Assembly: GCF_050003625.1 (NCBI RefSeq)
Contig: NC_134400.1
Span: 222,868,085 to 222,932,084, forward strand
Origin: Haematobia irritans
Taxonomy: Eukaryota > Arthropoda > Insecta > Diptera > Muscidae
DNA: 64,000 nucleotides
Reading direction: 5' to 3'
The notes below the pieces were generated by a model. The model searched no databases. It saw only the letters and a program-made list of their open reading frames with translations, and had not been told where the DNA came from. Made by a program: the position numbers and the translations under genes. How positions within the stretch are numbered: position 1 is the stretch's first letter; the number at the start of each line of letters is the position of its first letter. Positions 41,076 to 51,672 of the stretch are shown here, one piece after another.

Positions 41076-43789
41076 TTTATTCCACAGACACTTCATTTTA
41101 TTGTTTACAAAAGCATTTTGATCTATTGCATTCAGAAATAACGTTATTTGTGATGGCTTTTTAAAGTAATACGATTGCTTTATATATATCTGGAAAACCA
41201 TAAGGAGGAATATGATCACCAAAAATATGTTTCATGAAAAAAAGATAATCCACTTACTATAGTGTTAAATTATGGAGCGTTATAATTAGGAGTTCCTTAA
41301 AAGTACAATCCCAAGAGTAAAACAACTACTATTAACCTACATTTTAATTTAATTTCTTGTACAGATTTCTTATTTAATGCAAAAAATTCCTAAAAATGCC
41401 AAAAAATTCTTAATCGAACCTTTGCATACTTCCAGGCGCTCCAGAGACAAACGCATTGCTCATTGATATCTCGTCGACAGAGGCAATTTCTCGTATAACA
41501 ATTATTTCGGTATTCTATAGTAAATCATAAATCATATATGTTAAGTTATTTTAGTTTCATTCTAAAACGAATAAATCGTCTTTGGTCGATTATAAGTTTC
41601 ACGAACTGGTAGTGCAACTTTCTACAATATATGGCCGAAATTCTATTGAATCCTTGTATGCAAGGCGGGTATGCTAACCTTTGTACCATTGGGGTACCCT
41701 GTAGGGAGTTACACCATACATTTGCGAGGTGTCCACTTATGAGAGGTTCACTTTTAATGTGATAATATTGCCAATGTCTCAATGCAATTGTTCAAATTAA
41801 ATTTCAATTAAAAACTAATTGGATCAATTAATTCCGCGATTGAAGATACCAAGATATATTTTCTGTGCGATTGGTTAATTATTTCAATAGCTTTCACTCA
41901 CATCGAATTTTTTACTACCAAACATACTTGTGGTCTTCTGAGAATAAGTGTTGCAATTTTTGTCCTCAAAAGGAATTAGGACAAAAACATAATTATCGTT
42001 AATCTACAAAGCTCATTTTGCTTTTGTATCCTTTTTCCTCATAATATTTTTTTTTTTTTTACAAACCAAATTTAACCAAAATATACAGTGCTATAGACAG
42101 ACATAACCTCCCATAACCTATAATTTTTCGTACCAAGCAAGTGATGGACTATGGCGAGTTCTTTTAATTAAATGTAATTAAATTTATGTGCTCGAATTCA
42201 CTAAGAAACACCTTTTTTCACTATAGTTTGAGATTATAACGAAGCAAAAAATAAAAACAACTACAAAAATAATGAAACAGCGACTAGAGGCATTGTAGCA
42301 CCGTCCCATCAAATTTGAATGAAAATGAAATCAGCTTGAAAAAAATGTCGTTAGTAATTAACACGGTAAGATAACGGTCAGGGTAGTAAAAAAAAAAATA
42401 AAAAAAAATAATTAAACGTTTTTTTCTCTTTGTGAATGTATCCCATTTTCCGATTAAAATGATACGGCCCCTTATTTTTTTTTTAATTTAGGTTGCGTTA
42501 AAAAGTTGTGACAACAAAGCCGGAAACGGAATTAGCAATGAGTTTTCTTTATTTTCAGCCTAAAAGTATGCTATGAAAAATTGGCGGCATATATTCAAAT
42601 TTGAATGGGGCCTTTTTCTAGAGAATAGATTGAGAAGGGAAAAATATACACGCAAAAAACTTATTCTTTACTCCCAAAAGAAATTTTAGACAAACAAACA
42701 TTTTTTTATATTATCGTTTTTCACAAAATGTGAAAACAATTGTTTTAAAGACTAACAAAAAAAATATAGTTTTATTTGCTGACTATGATTCTCAGCCCTT
42801 TCTCTTCTGTAATACAAGCAAATATTCGATTTTATACAAGTTTTTTGTTTGATTTTTACTTTTTTTTAAATCCAATCATTTCCCATACAAGAACTTTGCT
42901 TGGTATACACGAAGTCGGTCGTGATTGTGATTTAAAAAGAATTTTATTTACGCAAAAAAAAAAACATTTTTTATGTGAGTTTGTACTTTTCAAAGAAATT
43001 CGGAAAATAAACTAAACGAAACAGCTGTCCAACCATCCAATCCAACCATCTTGCAGTCTATAGGGCTTTGTCCAAATAAATTTGACAAGCATACTTTTCC
43101 TCTGTTGGTTAAGCTACACTTGTAGTTTAGTCAATGCATGGCTTTAAGCTGAGATAAAAAAAACAACAATAATGAAAATAAACTCTAATAAAAAGAACAA
43201 CGTTTGCGATAGTAGCTTTATTTCTTTAAGTGTAGAAGAAGGCAAAGTATCTCATTAAATCAAAATGAGACACAAGTCATTGTAAGTTACAAATTTATCG
43301 CTTTTACTGTTAAGATGGCTCATTAAATACTATAATCCTAGAAAATAAAAAACAGCCGTTGTCTAGGCTACGATGACGATACATTAACCTGGTAAATTTC
43401 TGTTGTACCGATTAAATGGATTCAAAATACTTACAAAAATATCACGTTAATATAGTTTCCTTAGATATCGAATATACGAGGGTTGTTGAGGGTTATTTCT
43501 GGATTAGGCGACAAAAACAAATATCAATCATCGGCCATCAAATGTTCATGCAATATTGAATGTATGGTGTACCTAATGTTGTCTGAATTTCACAATATTA
43601 GGTCAGAGGACAATCTTGAATTATGTTATTAGTTGGTATACGGCATCAATGGTTTCCGGGACAACAATTCGTTTGGAGTGAACTCCGACCTCGGTTGAAT
43701 TCATCATCTATAAACACTGGCGATTGATGGAGTTTCACCGCCAAAAATTTAATTAAGTTCACCGTCAAAAATTTAATTAAGTTAATTTA
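41076..43789. other. Long gene-free stretch
   Basis: There is no exon or complete element. It holds a degraded tRNA-like segment (41636-41702), poly-T and poly-A tracts near 42045, 42390 and 42955, and at about 43665-43712 the segment shared with 1038-1083. The short open frame at 42776-43015 is Phe-rich low-complexity. Confidence 0.5.
41636..41702 (-). repeat. Degraded tRNA-like segment
   Basis: The minus strand reads GGTTAGCATACCCGCCTTGC and ATACAAGGATTCAATAG, aligning with the tRNA-like segment at 6894-6966. Its B box is decayed. Confidence 0.45.
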
Positions 43790-43853
43790 ACAGGTTGGCT
43801 GGTAAGTCCCCGGTCTGACACATAGATGGCGTCGCTAGTATTAAATGTATTTT

Positions 43854-44893
43854 ATTATACCCTTCACCACTACTGTGGTACAGGGAATAATAAGTTTGTG
43901 CATTTGTATGTAACGCCAAGAAGGAAAAGTCAGAGACCCATCGTTTAGTATACCGATCGTCTTAGAATTAAATTCTGAGTCGATTTAGCGATGTCCGTCT
44001 GTCTGTCTGTTGGTGTATTTTGTGTGCAATGTACAGCTCGCAGTTTTAGTCCGATTGTCCTAAAATTTGGTATAGGGTCCTGTTTCGGCTCAAAGACCAT
44101 CCCTATTGATTTTGGTTCAGATCGAATCAGATTTAGATATAGCTGCCATATATATTTTTCACCGATCTGGTCATAATTGGCGTGTATATCAACCGATCTT
44201 CCTCAAATTCCGAACATCCCAATATTTTATGAGTCCCGAAAAACTTGCAAAATATCATCCAAATCGGTTCAGATTTAGATATAGCTCCCATATATAGCTT
44301 TCGCCCGATTTACACTCCTTTGTCCACAGAGGCCAATTTTTTGCTCCGATTTAGTTGAAATTTTGCACAGGGAGTAGAATTAGCATTGTAGCGATGTGTG
44401 CCAAATTTGGTTGAAATCGGTTCAGATTTAGATATAGCTCCCATATATATGTTTTTCTGATTTCGACAAAAATGGTCAAAATACCAATATTTTCCTTGTA
44501 AAATCGCCACTGCTTAGTCGAATAGTTGAAAAAATGACTCTAATTTTCTTAAACGTCTAATACATATATATCGAGCGATAAATCATAAATAAACTTTTGT
44601 GAAGTTTCCTTAAGATTGCTTCAGATTTAAATGTTTCCCATATTTTTTTACTAACATTGTGTTCCACCCTAGTCCATTAGCCGACTTACATTTTGAGTCT
44701 ATAGATTTTGTAAAAGTCTATCAAATTCTGTCCAAACCGAGTGATATTTAAATGTATGTATTTGGGAAAAAACCTTTATATATAGCACCCAACACATTTG
44801 ACAGATGTGATATGGTATCGAAAATTTAGATCTATAAAGTGGTGCAGGGTATAATATAGTCGGCCCCACCCGACTTTAGACTTTCCTTACTTG
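43854..44893 (-). mobile_element. F1 family element, chimeric, inserted in mariner copy 2
   Basis: The right side is ordinary F1 (AGTCGGCCCCACCCGACT hairpin and TTACTTG end near 44890). The left part (43854-44270) differs: its hairpin reads TACCCTTCACC...GGTACAGGGAATA, and its box is GATGTCCGTCTGTCTGTCTG followed by sequence not seen in the other F1 copies. It may be a recombinant between F1 and a further family. Confidence 0.75.
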
Positions 44894-45056
44894 TTTTTAT
44901 ATAGTACCAATCTTCAAATGATTCGTTTCAAAATTTAACGTCTGTAAGTCAATTAGTTTGTGAGATAGAGCGTCTTTTGTGAAGCAACTTTTGTTATTGT
45001 GAAAAAAAGGAACTTCGTGTTTTGATAAAATACTGTTTTCTGAAGGGAAAAATACG

Positions 45057-46025
45057 ATGGAAGCAAAAACTTGGCTTGATAATGAGTTTCCGGACACTGC
45101 CCCAGAGAAATCAACAATAATTGATTGGTATGCAAAATTCAAGCGTGGTGAAATGAGCACGGAGGACAGTGAACGCAGTGGACGCCCGAAAGAGGTGATT
45201 ACCGACGAAAACATCAAAAAAATCCACAAAATGATTTTTAATGACCGTAAAATGAAGTTGATCGAGATAGCAGAGACCTTAAAGATATCAAAGGAACGTG
45301 TTGGTCATATCATTCATCAATATTTGGATATGCGGAAGCCCTGTCCAAAATTGGTGCCACGCGAGCTCACATTTGGCCAAAAACAACAACGTGTTAATGA
45401 TTCTGAGCGTTTGCAGCTGTTAACTCGTAATACACCCGAGTTTTGCCGTCGATATGTGACAATGGATGAAACATGGCTCCATCATTACACTCCTGAGTCC
45501 AATCGACAGTCGGCTGAGTGGACAGCGACCGGTGAACCGTCTCCGAAGCGTGGAAAGACTCAAAAGTCCGCTCTGTTTTTTGGGATGCGCATGGAATAAT
45601 TTTTATCGATTCTCTTGAGAAGGGAAAAACCATCAACAGTGACTATTATATGGCGTTATTGGAGCGTTTGAAGGTCGAAATCGCGGCAAAACGGCCCCAT
45701 ATGAAGAAGAAAAAAAGTGTTGTTCCACCAAGACAAAGCAACGTGCCCCAAGTCATTGAGAACGATGGCAAAAATTCATGAATTGGGCTTCGAATTGCTT
45801 CCCCACCCACCGTATTCTCCAGATCTGGCCCCTAGCGACTTTTTCTTGTTCTCAGATCTCAAAAGGATGCTCGCAGGGAAAAAATTAGGCTGCAATAAAG
45901 AGGTGATCGCCGAAACTGAGGCCTATTTTGAGGCAAAACCGAAGGAGTACTACCAACATGGTATCAAAAAATTGGAAGGTCGTTATAATCGTTATATCGC
46001 TCTTGAAGGGAACTATGTTGAATAA
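45057..46025 (+). pseudogene. Himar1-like mariner transposase, broken
   Basis: The original ATG is changed to GTG (near 45000) and a base is missing before 45057. From there the frame runs through [18 protein letters not shown] and the DNA-binding helices to [18 protein letters not shown]. Near 45570 a loss of about 16 bp (between KTQKS and the VFWDAHG position) shifts the frame. The C-terminus ([31 protein letters not shown]) is complete at 45717-46025. Relative to copy 1 it lacks the large internal insertion. It is a dead DD34D transposase. Confidence 0.92.
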
Positions 46026-46060
46026 TAAAAACGAATTTTGACAAAAAAATATCAGCCATT

Positions 46061-46229
46061 AGTTATAATGGAACAAACTTCCTGCGGGTTCATATAATAT
46101 TTTTCGGTATGTTTCGTTAGACTTTCAGGAGAGAGAAATTGATGGAAAATTCAAGGTTGATATTTTCTTATCTTTAATGCAACTTCCGATAACGAGTACA
46201 ACGTTGAGTAATTTGCATAGAGGAAGTAA
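46061..46229 (+). repeat. Direct repeat, left copy
   Basis: It runs AGTTATAATGGAACAAACTT through TCCGATAACGAGTACAACG to AGAGGAAGTAA. It is nearly identical to 47236-47374 apart from about 30 extra bases after TTTTTCGGTATG. The copies lie about 1.2 kb apart. Their nature is unknown. Confidence 0.75.
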
Positions 46230-47235
46230 GTTCATCGATGCACTATTGTAGAATTCATCCCCGGCGAAAATGGTAAAAAAAAAATAATCGCATGAAAATG
46301 TTACATTTTTTGGGCGAGATGAATCTCTTAAGTATAAATAAGGCCCGCACCATCAAAAAAATTTGTAGCAAGCCTATACATATATTTTCAGAATTTGTTT
46401 AAAGAAAAGTTTGTTTGTACTGTACAAATATATTATGTTTCACTCCGAGCCTATGTTTTTTGAACCGCCAAATAGTTAATTCCTTTCTTTATTTTTTATA
46501 TAAACATGTTAATAACTTTTTTATGCTTTTTGTTTGGTCGGAAAATGTCGGCTTATTCATAGCCACCACAAGAACCACAAGAAGAATCAGCAATAATAAA
46601 TAATCTCTGGAAAATGCACAAACATCCTGGATTGCACGCTCTTGGCTTCCCTCGACATTACCTCTTTCTCACCTGTCTTACAATTTCAAATCCCAAATGC
46701 TGTACACTTGTTAGCGCTTACTATTAACAGTGCCTTGTTTCCCGATATGCACAATTTTCTTTTTAAAATTTATGTTTCGAAAAATTGTACAAAACAGATA
46801 TAAATCAAAAACTTTGCTTAAGCAGCTATGCAAATATTCTGCTCTCTAACTACCCTAAAATATTGCCATTATTATCATCCGCCAAGAAAAGTTGTTAACC
46901 CCTCTATTCAATTGAAATTCAGTTGGTTGAACCCGAAAGGATACTGAAACTCAACAATTTAAGTACTTTTCCCCACAGTTGAACCTAAACAAAAGTAACT
47001 TTTCTTATTTATGTTGAAAGGCAAAAATTCTATTAGCATTAATCAAGAAAACACAGGCAACTTGGCATATTACAAAATTCTAAATTGTCAGGATCATCAA
47101 CAGCAACAGGAGAAGGTGTGAATAACCCAAAAAGTTTCTTTCGTTTTGTAGACAATAAAATGACAAGTTACCTTCATTTCTAGTGAAGAAAATAAAATGG
47201 GATGTCAACAAATGAAAAAGTTTTCACTGTAATTT
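46230..47235. other. Spacer between the two direct repeats
   Basis: About 1 kb with no recognisable gene; 46415-46603 is a weak open frame without support. It could be the interior of an unknown small element whose ends are the repeats, or sequence caught between two duplicated copies. Confidence 0.45.
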
Positions 47236-47374
47236 AGTTATAATGGAACCAACTTCCTGCGGGTTCATATAATCTTTTTCGGTATGATGGAAAATTCAAG
47301 GTTGATATTTTCTTATCTGTAATGCAAGTTCCGATAACGAGTACAACGTTGAGTAATTTGCAAAGAGGAAGTAA
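47236..47374 (+). repeat. Direct repeat, right copy
   Basis: It matches 46061-46229 as described there, with TTTTTCGGTATGATGGAAAA in place of the longer version. Confidence 0.75.
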
Positions 47375-48727
47375 AACAATTCCAATTTGTATACCTTTGA
47401 CTATCTCAACTTGGCCAAGTTACAATGCCAAGCTAAAGGATTTTGTATTTTGACAATAATAGATTTTCAAACAAAGTATTCTCAAGTAAGTTCAAGTAAG
47501 CAAAAAGATGTATAACAAGAGACGAAGAGAGAGTCGACCACAACACGACAACAAATAACATTCTCACTCACACTAAATATACATCTACAAATTCCCTTCA
47601 GTTTTTTTGGTGCCATTTGACCCCTTTTTCCAAGCAATTGGAATTTTATACCGGTCATGGGACTGGTTGTATTTAGCCAATTGGTAGCCATTTCATGCAT
47701 TTGTCTCTAGACCACAATTAACCCATCCCCTAACCGGTTCAAATGTCTCTATCACAGGGTTAATTAACACATTTCTGGCCCTTTTGCATCTATAACAGGG
47801 GCAGTTCTATTTTTAGATTTTTTTCAGTTATATTTTCCCTACATTTGTTCATGTTCTACCAATATCACAAACATTTAAATTGACGTTTCAACGCTGTGTT
47901 CAATGGCGTTTGTGGCTGAATGCGTTAAGGCGTTCTGTTATGCTGCCAGTAAACCCAGGTTCAGCGAAAAAGGTCGGAGCGAAAAAGTTTTTCAAATTGT
48001 AAAAATTAGATAATATGTTAAGACAAATAAAAGTTAAAAATAACATTGATAGAAATAAGAAGTAAAATTGGTGGAAAATTTTGTTTTTTCAGAACTGTCT
48101 CTTTAACATGTCTATTTGAACTGGTTAATTGATGGGTTGAAAACAACCGGTTAAAGGATTGGTAGGTATTAGAGCATTGCATCGGTCATATATTTTTGTG
48201 TTCGAGAACATCTCGAAGCCCAACAAGTAAGGTAGAGATTTGTAGTCGTTCCCGTTTGGACCGATGTTTGTAAGTTCGAATACAACCATAACTCGTTCTC
48301 GTTTGTGTTGTATGGAACGGTCAATCAAACAACTTCAGTCTTCGGGATCAAACACAACGAGTCAAATTGTTTTCGAAAACAAAGTGAAGGAATCGAGGAT
48401 TTCGAATCTTTTTTTGCCCTTACGTAGTAACAATAACAACAACTTTTATATGTATTGTACGTTTGTTTAGTTGTAAGTTGACGGAAAGGCGCTTGTGTAT
48501 GAAGTAAAAAAAAATAACATAAAGTGGACAAAACCTTCTGCATTTCTATGTAAAAAGGTATTAACAGCAAAACAAAATATTGCTCTAGTTTTTAGGAGAA
48601 ACATTTGGGATGATATTTTTGGGCATTATAGTAAGTAATCGTTAAAAATGCAATTCACTTTTTCGTATAAAAAATAAGGGGCATTCGTATTTAAAGGAAA
48701 TAAAACATTTTTCCTTTTTCTGTAGAA
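47375..48727. other. Gene-free stretch with a tRNA-like segment
   Basis: No coding exon was recognised. A tRNA-like segment lies at 47905-47990. The overlapping frames at 48125-48570 are unsupported. Confidence 0.5.
47905..47990 (+). repeat. tRNA-like (SINE-type) segment, third type
   Basis: GTGGCTGAATGCGTTAAGG resembles the A box of a Ser/Leu-type tRNA, and CCAGGTTCAGCGAAAAAGG an eroded B box. GGAGCGAAAAAGTTTTTCAA follows. A sister copy with the same flanks (GCGTTTGTGGCTGA...AAAGTTTTTCAA) is at 51780-51870. Confidence 0.5.
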
Positions 48728-49558
48728 ATAAAATTTTGACAAAATTTTCCATAGAAATAAAATGTCGACAAAATTTTCTATTGAAATAAAATTTTCACAA
48801 AACTTTTTTATAGAAATAAAATGTTGATAAAATTTTCTAGAGAAATAAAATGTTGACCAAATTTTCTATAGAAATAAAATTTTTGATAAAATTTTCTATA
48901 GAAATACAATTTTGATTAAATTTTTTATAGAAATACAATGTTGACAAAATTTTCTATAGGAATACAATTTTGAGAAAATTTTCTATAGAAATAAAATGTT
49001 AATAATTTTCTATAGAAATAAAATTTATTTATAGATTTACTCGTTTGCGAATAAGTTCATTGTTCTTTACTTCTAAAAAAATTTCCCTGAAGACGGACAT
49101 CGGAGATGTTTCGAAATATTGGATAATATTAAATAAAAATGCAACTCAAAAAAACAACAACATCTGTTTTTATTCATATGACCTCAAGCCGAACTATACA
49201 AATATAATGTTGATAAAATTTTCTATAAAAATAAAATTTTGACAAAATTTTCTATAGAAATAAAATTTTGACAAAATTTTCTATAGAAATACAATTTTGA
49301 TAAATTTTTTTATAGATGTTAACAACATTTTCTATAGAAATAAAATTTTGACAAAATTTTCTATAGAAATAAAATTATGACAACATTTTTTATAGAAATA
49401 GAATTTTGATAAAATTTTCTATAGAAATACAATTTTGATAAACATTTTTATAGAAATAAAATTTTCACAAAGTTTTCTATAGAAATAAAATTTTGATAAA
49501 ATTTTCTATAGAAATACAATGTTGATAAGATTTTCTACACAAATAAAATTTTGATAAA
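48728..49558. repeat. 29-bp minisatellite
   Basis: Units of the form AATAAAATTTTGACAAAATT + TTCTATAGA repeat with variants (GTTGAC, GATAAAA). There are about ten units to 49025 and about twelve from 49200 to 49558, separated by about 170 bp of other sequence. TTTTCTATAGAAA is palindromic within each unit. The array runs directly into an F2 tail. Confidence 0.9.
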
Positions 49559-49812
49559 ATATGGCCCGTTTGCATTACCATCCGACCTACATCAATGACA
49601 ACTACTTATGCCAAGTTTCAAGTCGATAGCTTGTTTCGTTGGGAAGTTAGCGTGATTTCAACAGACGGTCGGACGGACATGCGTAGATCGACTCAGAATT
49701 TCACCTCGACCCAGAATATATATACTTTATGGGGTCTTAGAGCAATATTTCGATGTATTACAAACGGAATGACAAACTTAATATACCCCCTTCCTATGGT
49801 GGATGGTATAAA
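49559..49812 (+). mobile_element. F2 family tail fragment
   Basis: It begins in the phrase ATGGCCCGTTTGCATTACCA, which in full copies lies after the last 153-bp monomer, and ends with ATACCCCCTTCC...GGATGGTATAAAA. Everything upstream of that phrase is replaced by the minisatellite. Confidence 0.85.
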
Positions 49813-50405
49813 AAACAGACAAAAAATACAAAAATAAATTTACTTTTGCTAGTTACATATAAAAACATAACAAATTTAAACATTTGCCATGTTAGAATTA
49901 CTCATTTTATCGTCAATAAGCTTAACTATTAATTACACACTTATATCTAAAGAAACACAAACTGTATGACTTCTTTTATCATTAAGCATGATTCCATTTT
50001 TTGTCATAACATACTCGAGAACTTTGCAAATTCCCGAAACTCCCGCTAAATGTTCGAGTATTCTCGATTATCCCGTTTCACCAAATGCAATCGAATGTTT
50101 GCTTGCGACCGAGAATGGAAACAAATGCACAACTTCAATGATGTGACGTCACAACAACATTCACTCGATACTGAATTATTGGGCGTGATTCAAACCATGT
50201 CTCATTCATACATTTACATTCATTCGAAGCGATTCGATCAAGCCAGTGTTCTCATTCTATTCATTCGATCAACGAAGATTATTCAGTCTTCTCGAACCGT
50301 TTCATGAGTTCAGTTGTGTGCGCTATGAATGAATGTTCTCATGCAATGCTCTAGTAGGTATCTATGTGGCGGTCAATTGACCCTTCCTATGACAACCCCA
50401 TGTTA
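49813..50405. other. Gene-free stretch with a TGACGTCA palindrome
   Basis: No coding exon. ATTCGA/TTCTCGA words are frequent at 50020-50300, and a perfect CRE-type octamer TGACGTCA lies at about 50146-50153. No promoter context was recognised. Confidence 0.45.
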
Positions 50406-51672
50406 AAGGGTGAAACGGTCAAAATTTGGTCAAGGGAAAACGCGTGTAAATCGTTTATTTAAAAAATCAAATTAAATTTCTTTTTCAAGTTCAATTAGTA
50501 TAAAATTCAGGAAAAATATTCAGTTAGGCTTTCGCTTTTCCAAATCCGAATTGCTGGGCCTCACGCTTGACACCTGCCATCAGATTTTGTACAGGCACCT
50601 TGTCCACCTTCTTCGCCGCAGAAAGCCAGTTTGCCTTGAACTGCTGCTCGTCCTTAGCAGTTTTTTGGTCTTCTTTAGGTTCCGATTGACAATAGCCCAG
50701 TATTTCTCAATTGGGCGGAGCTCTGGCGTGTTGGCAGGGTTCTTGTCCTTGGGAACCACCTGCACGTTGTTGGCGGCGTACCACTCCATGGCCTTTTTAC
50801 CGTAATGGCAAGATGCCAAATCCGGCCAAAACAGTACGGAATAACCGTGTTTCTTCAGGAAAGGCAGCAGACGTTTATTCAAACAATCGTTCACGTAAAT
50901 TTCTTGGTTGACAGTCCCGGAAGCTATGAAAATGCCACAGGTACCGATGGCTTGCCAAACCAGATATTTCTTTGCGAACTTTGACAGTTTTATGTGCTTG
51001 AAAATATCTGCTACCTTTCCCCTTCCTTTTACCGTATAAAACTCCTGTCCCGGAAGCTGCTTGTAGTCGGCTTTGACGTAGGTTTCGTCGTCCATTACCA
51101 CGCAGTCAAACTTCGTCAGCATCGTCATGTACAGCCTCCTGGATCGCGCTTTGGCCGTCGTATTTTGTTTATCATCGCAATTTGGAGTCACTACCTTCAT
51201 GTAAGTCGATAGTCCGGCTCGTTTTTTGGCTCGATGCACGATTGTAGACGATACACCCCGCTTATTTGCGGCATCTCGGAGAGAGAGGTTAGGGTTTCGC
51301 TTGAAACTACCAGCAACTCTCTTTGTCGTCTCAGCGGCTTCCGGTTTTCGATTTCCCCCCGATCCAGACTTCCTGGCTGTCGACAAACGTTCTCCAAACA
51401 CTTTAATTACATTTGTAATGGTTGATTTGGCAACTTTTAGCGATTTTGCCAGCTTTGCGTGCGAGTAGCTCGGATTTTCGCGATGCGCGAGCAAAATTTT
51501 GATACGCTGCTCTTCTTGCTTGGACGGCATTTTGACAACTGAAGAGTGAATTCCAAAATCAAAATAGGAGCAACATTCTACACACACACACCTTCAACAT
51601 GAGGGGGGTTCAGGTTTTTTAAATGCATTGAAAGAAATACGTCAAGTTTATATTGACCAAATTTTAATACAT
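50406..51672 (-). mobile_element. DD37E Tc1/mariner-type transposon, copy 2
   Basis: The end AAGGGTGAAACGGTCAAAAT after TA (50404-50405) matches copy 1. The transposase-start side keeps AATTTGGTCAATATAAACTT, but its outermost bases have decayed to GTATTAAAATTTGG. The right border is therefore approximate. Confidence 0.9.
50524..51530 (-). pseudogene. DD37E transposase, nearly intact, one frameshift
   Basis: The start is ATG at 51530-51528 ([20 protein letters not shown]). The helix-turn-helix region and all catalytic motifs ([27 protein letters not shown]; spacing 37) are open. Relative to copy 1 it lacks four residues at the LKSS position before IFIASG. One A is missing from a run in the codons of KKTKK (about 50661-50666), so the last 45 or so residues are read in a wrong frame and end at 50580. 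The original stop was at 50524-50526. It is the better preserved of the two copies. Confidence 0.9.

Larger units (their letters stand above)
43790..46055 (+). mobile_element. Himar1-like mariner, copy 2, split by F1
   Basis: The left end ACAGGTTGGCTGGTAAGTCC starts right after a TA. The element is interrupted at about 43854 by an F1 element and resumes near 44894 (TTATATAGTACCAATCTTC). It continues through the transposase to about 46050, where only TATCAGCCA of the right terminal repeat remains after an internal loss. Confidence 0.92.

Noticed and set aside
46061..47374. LTR retrotransposon flanked by direct repeats
   Set aside because: The repeats lack TG...CA ends, there is no primer-binding site or polypurine tract visible, and the 1-kb interior encodes nothing.
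48728..49558. CRISPR-like array
   Set aside because: The units are contiguous with no unique spacers; this is a minisatellite in a eukaryotic genome.
50146..50153. CRE octamer as a promoter
   Set aside because: A single perfect TGACGTCA without any gene start or initiator nearby is not enough.
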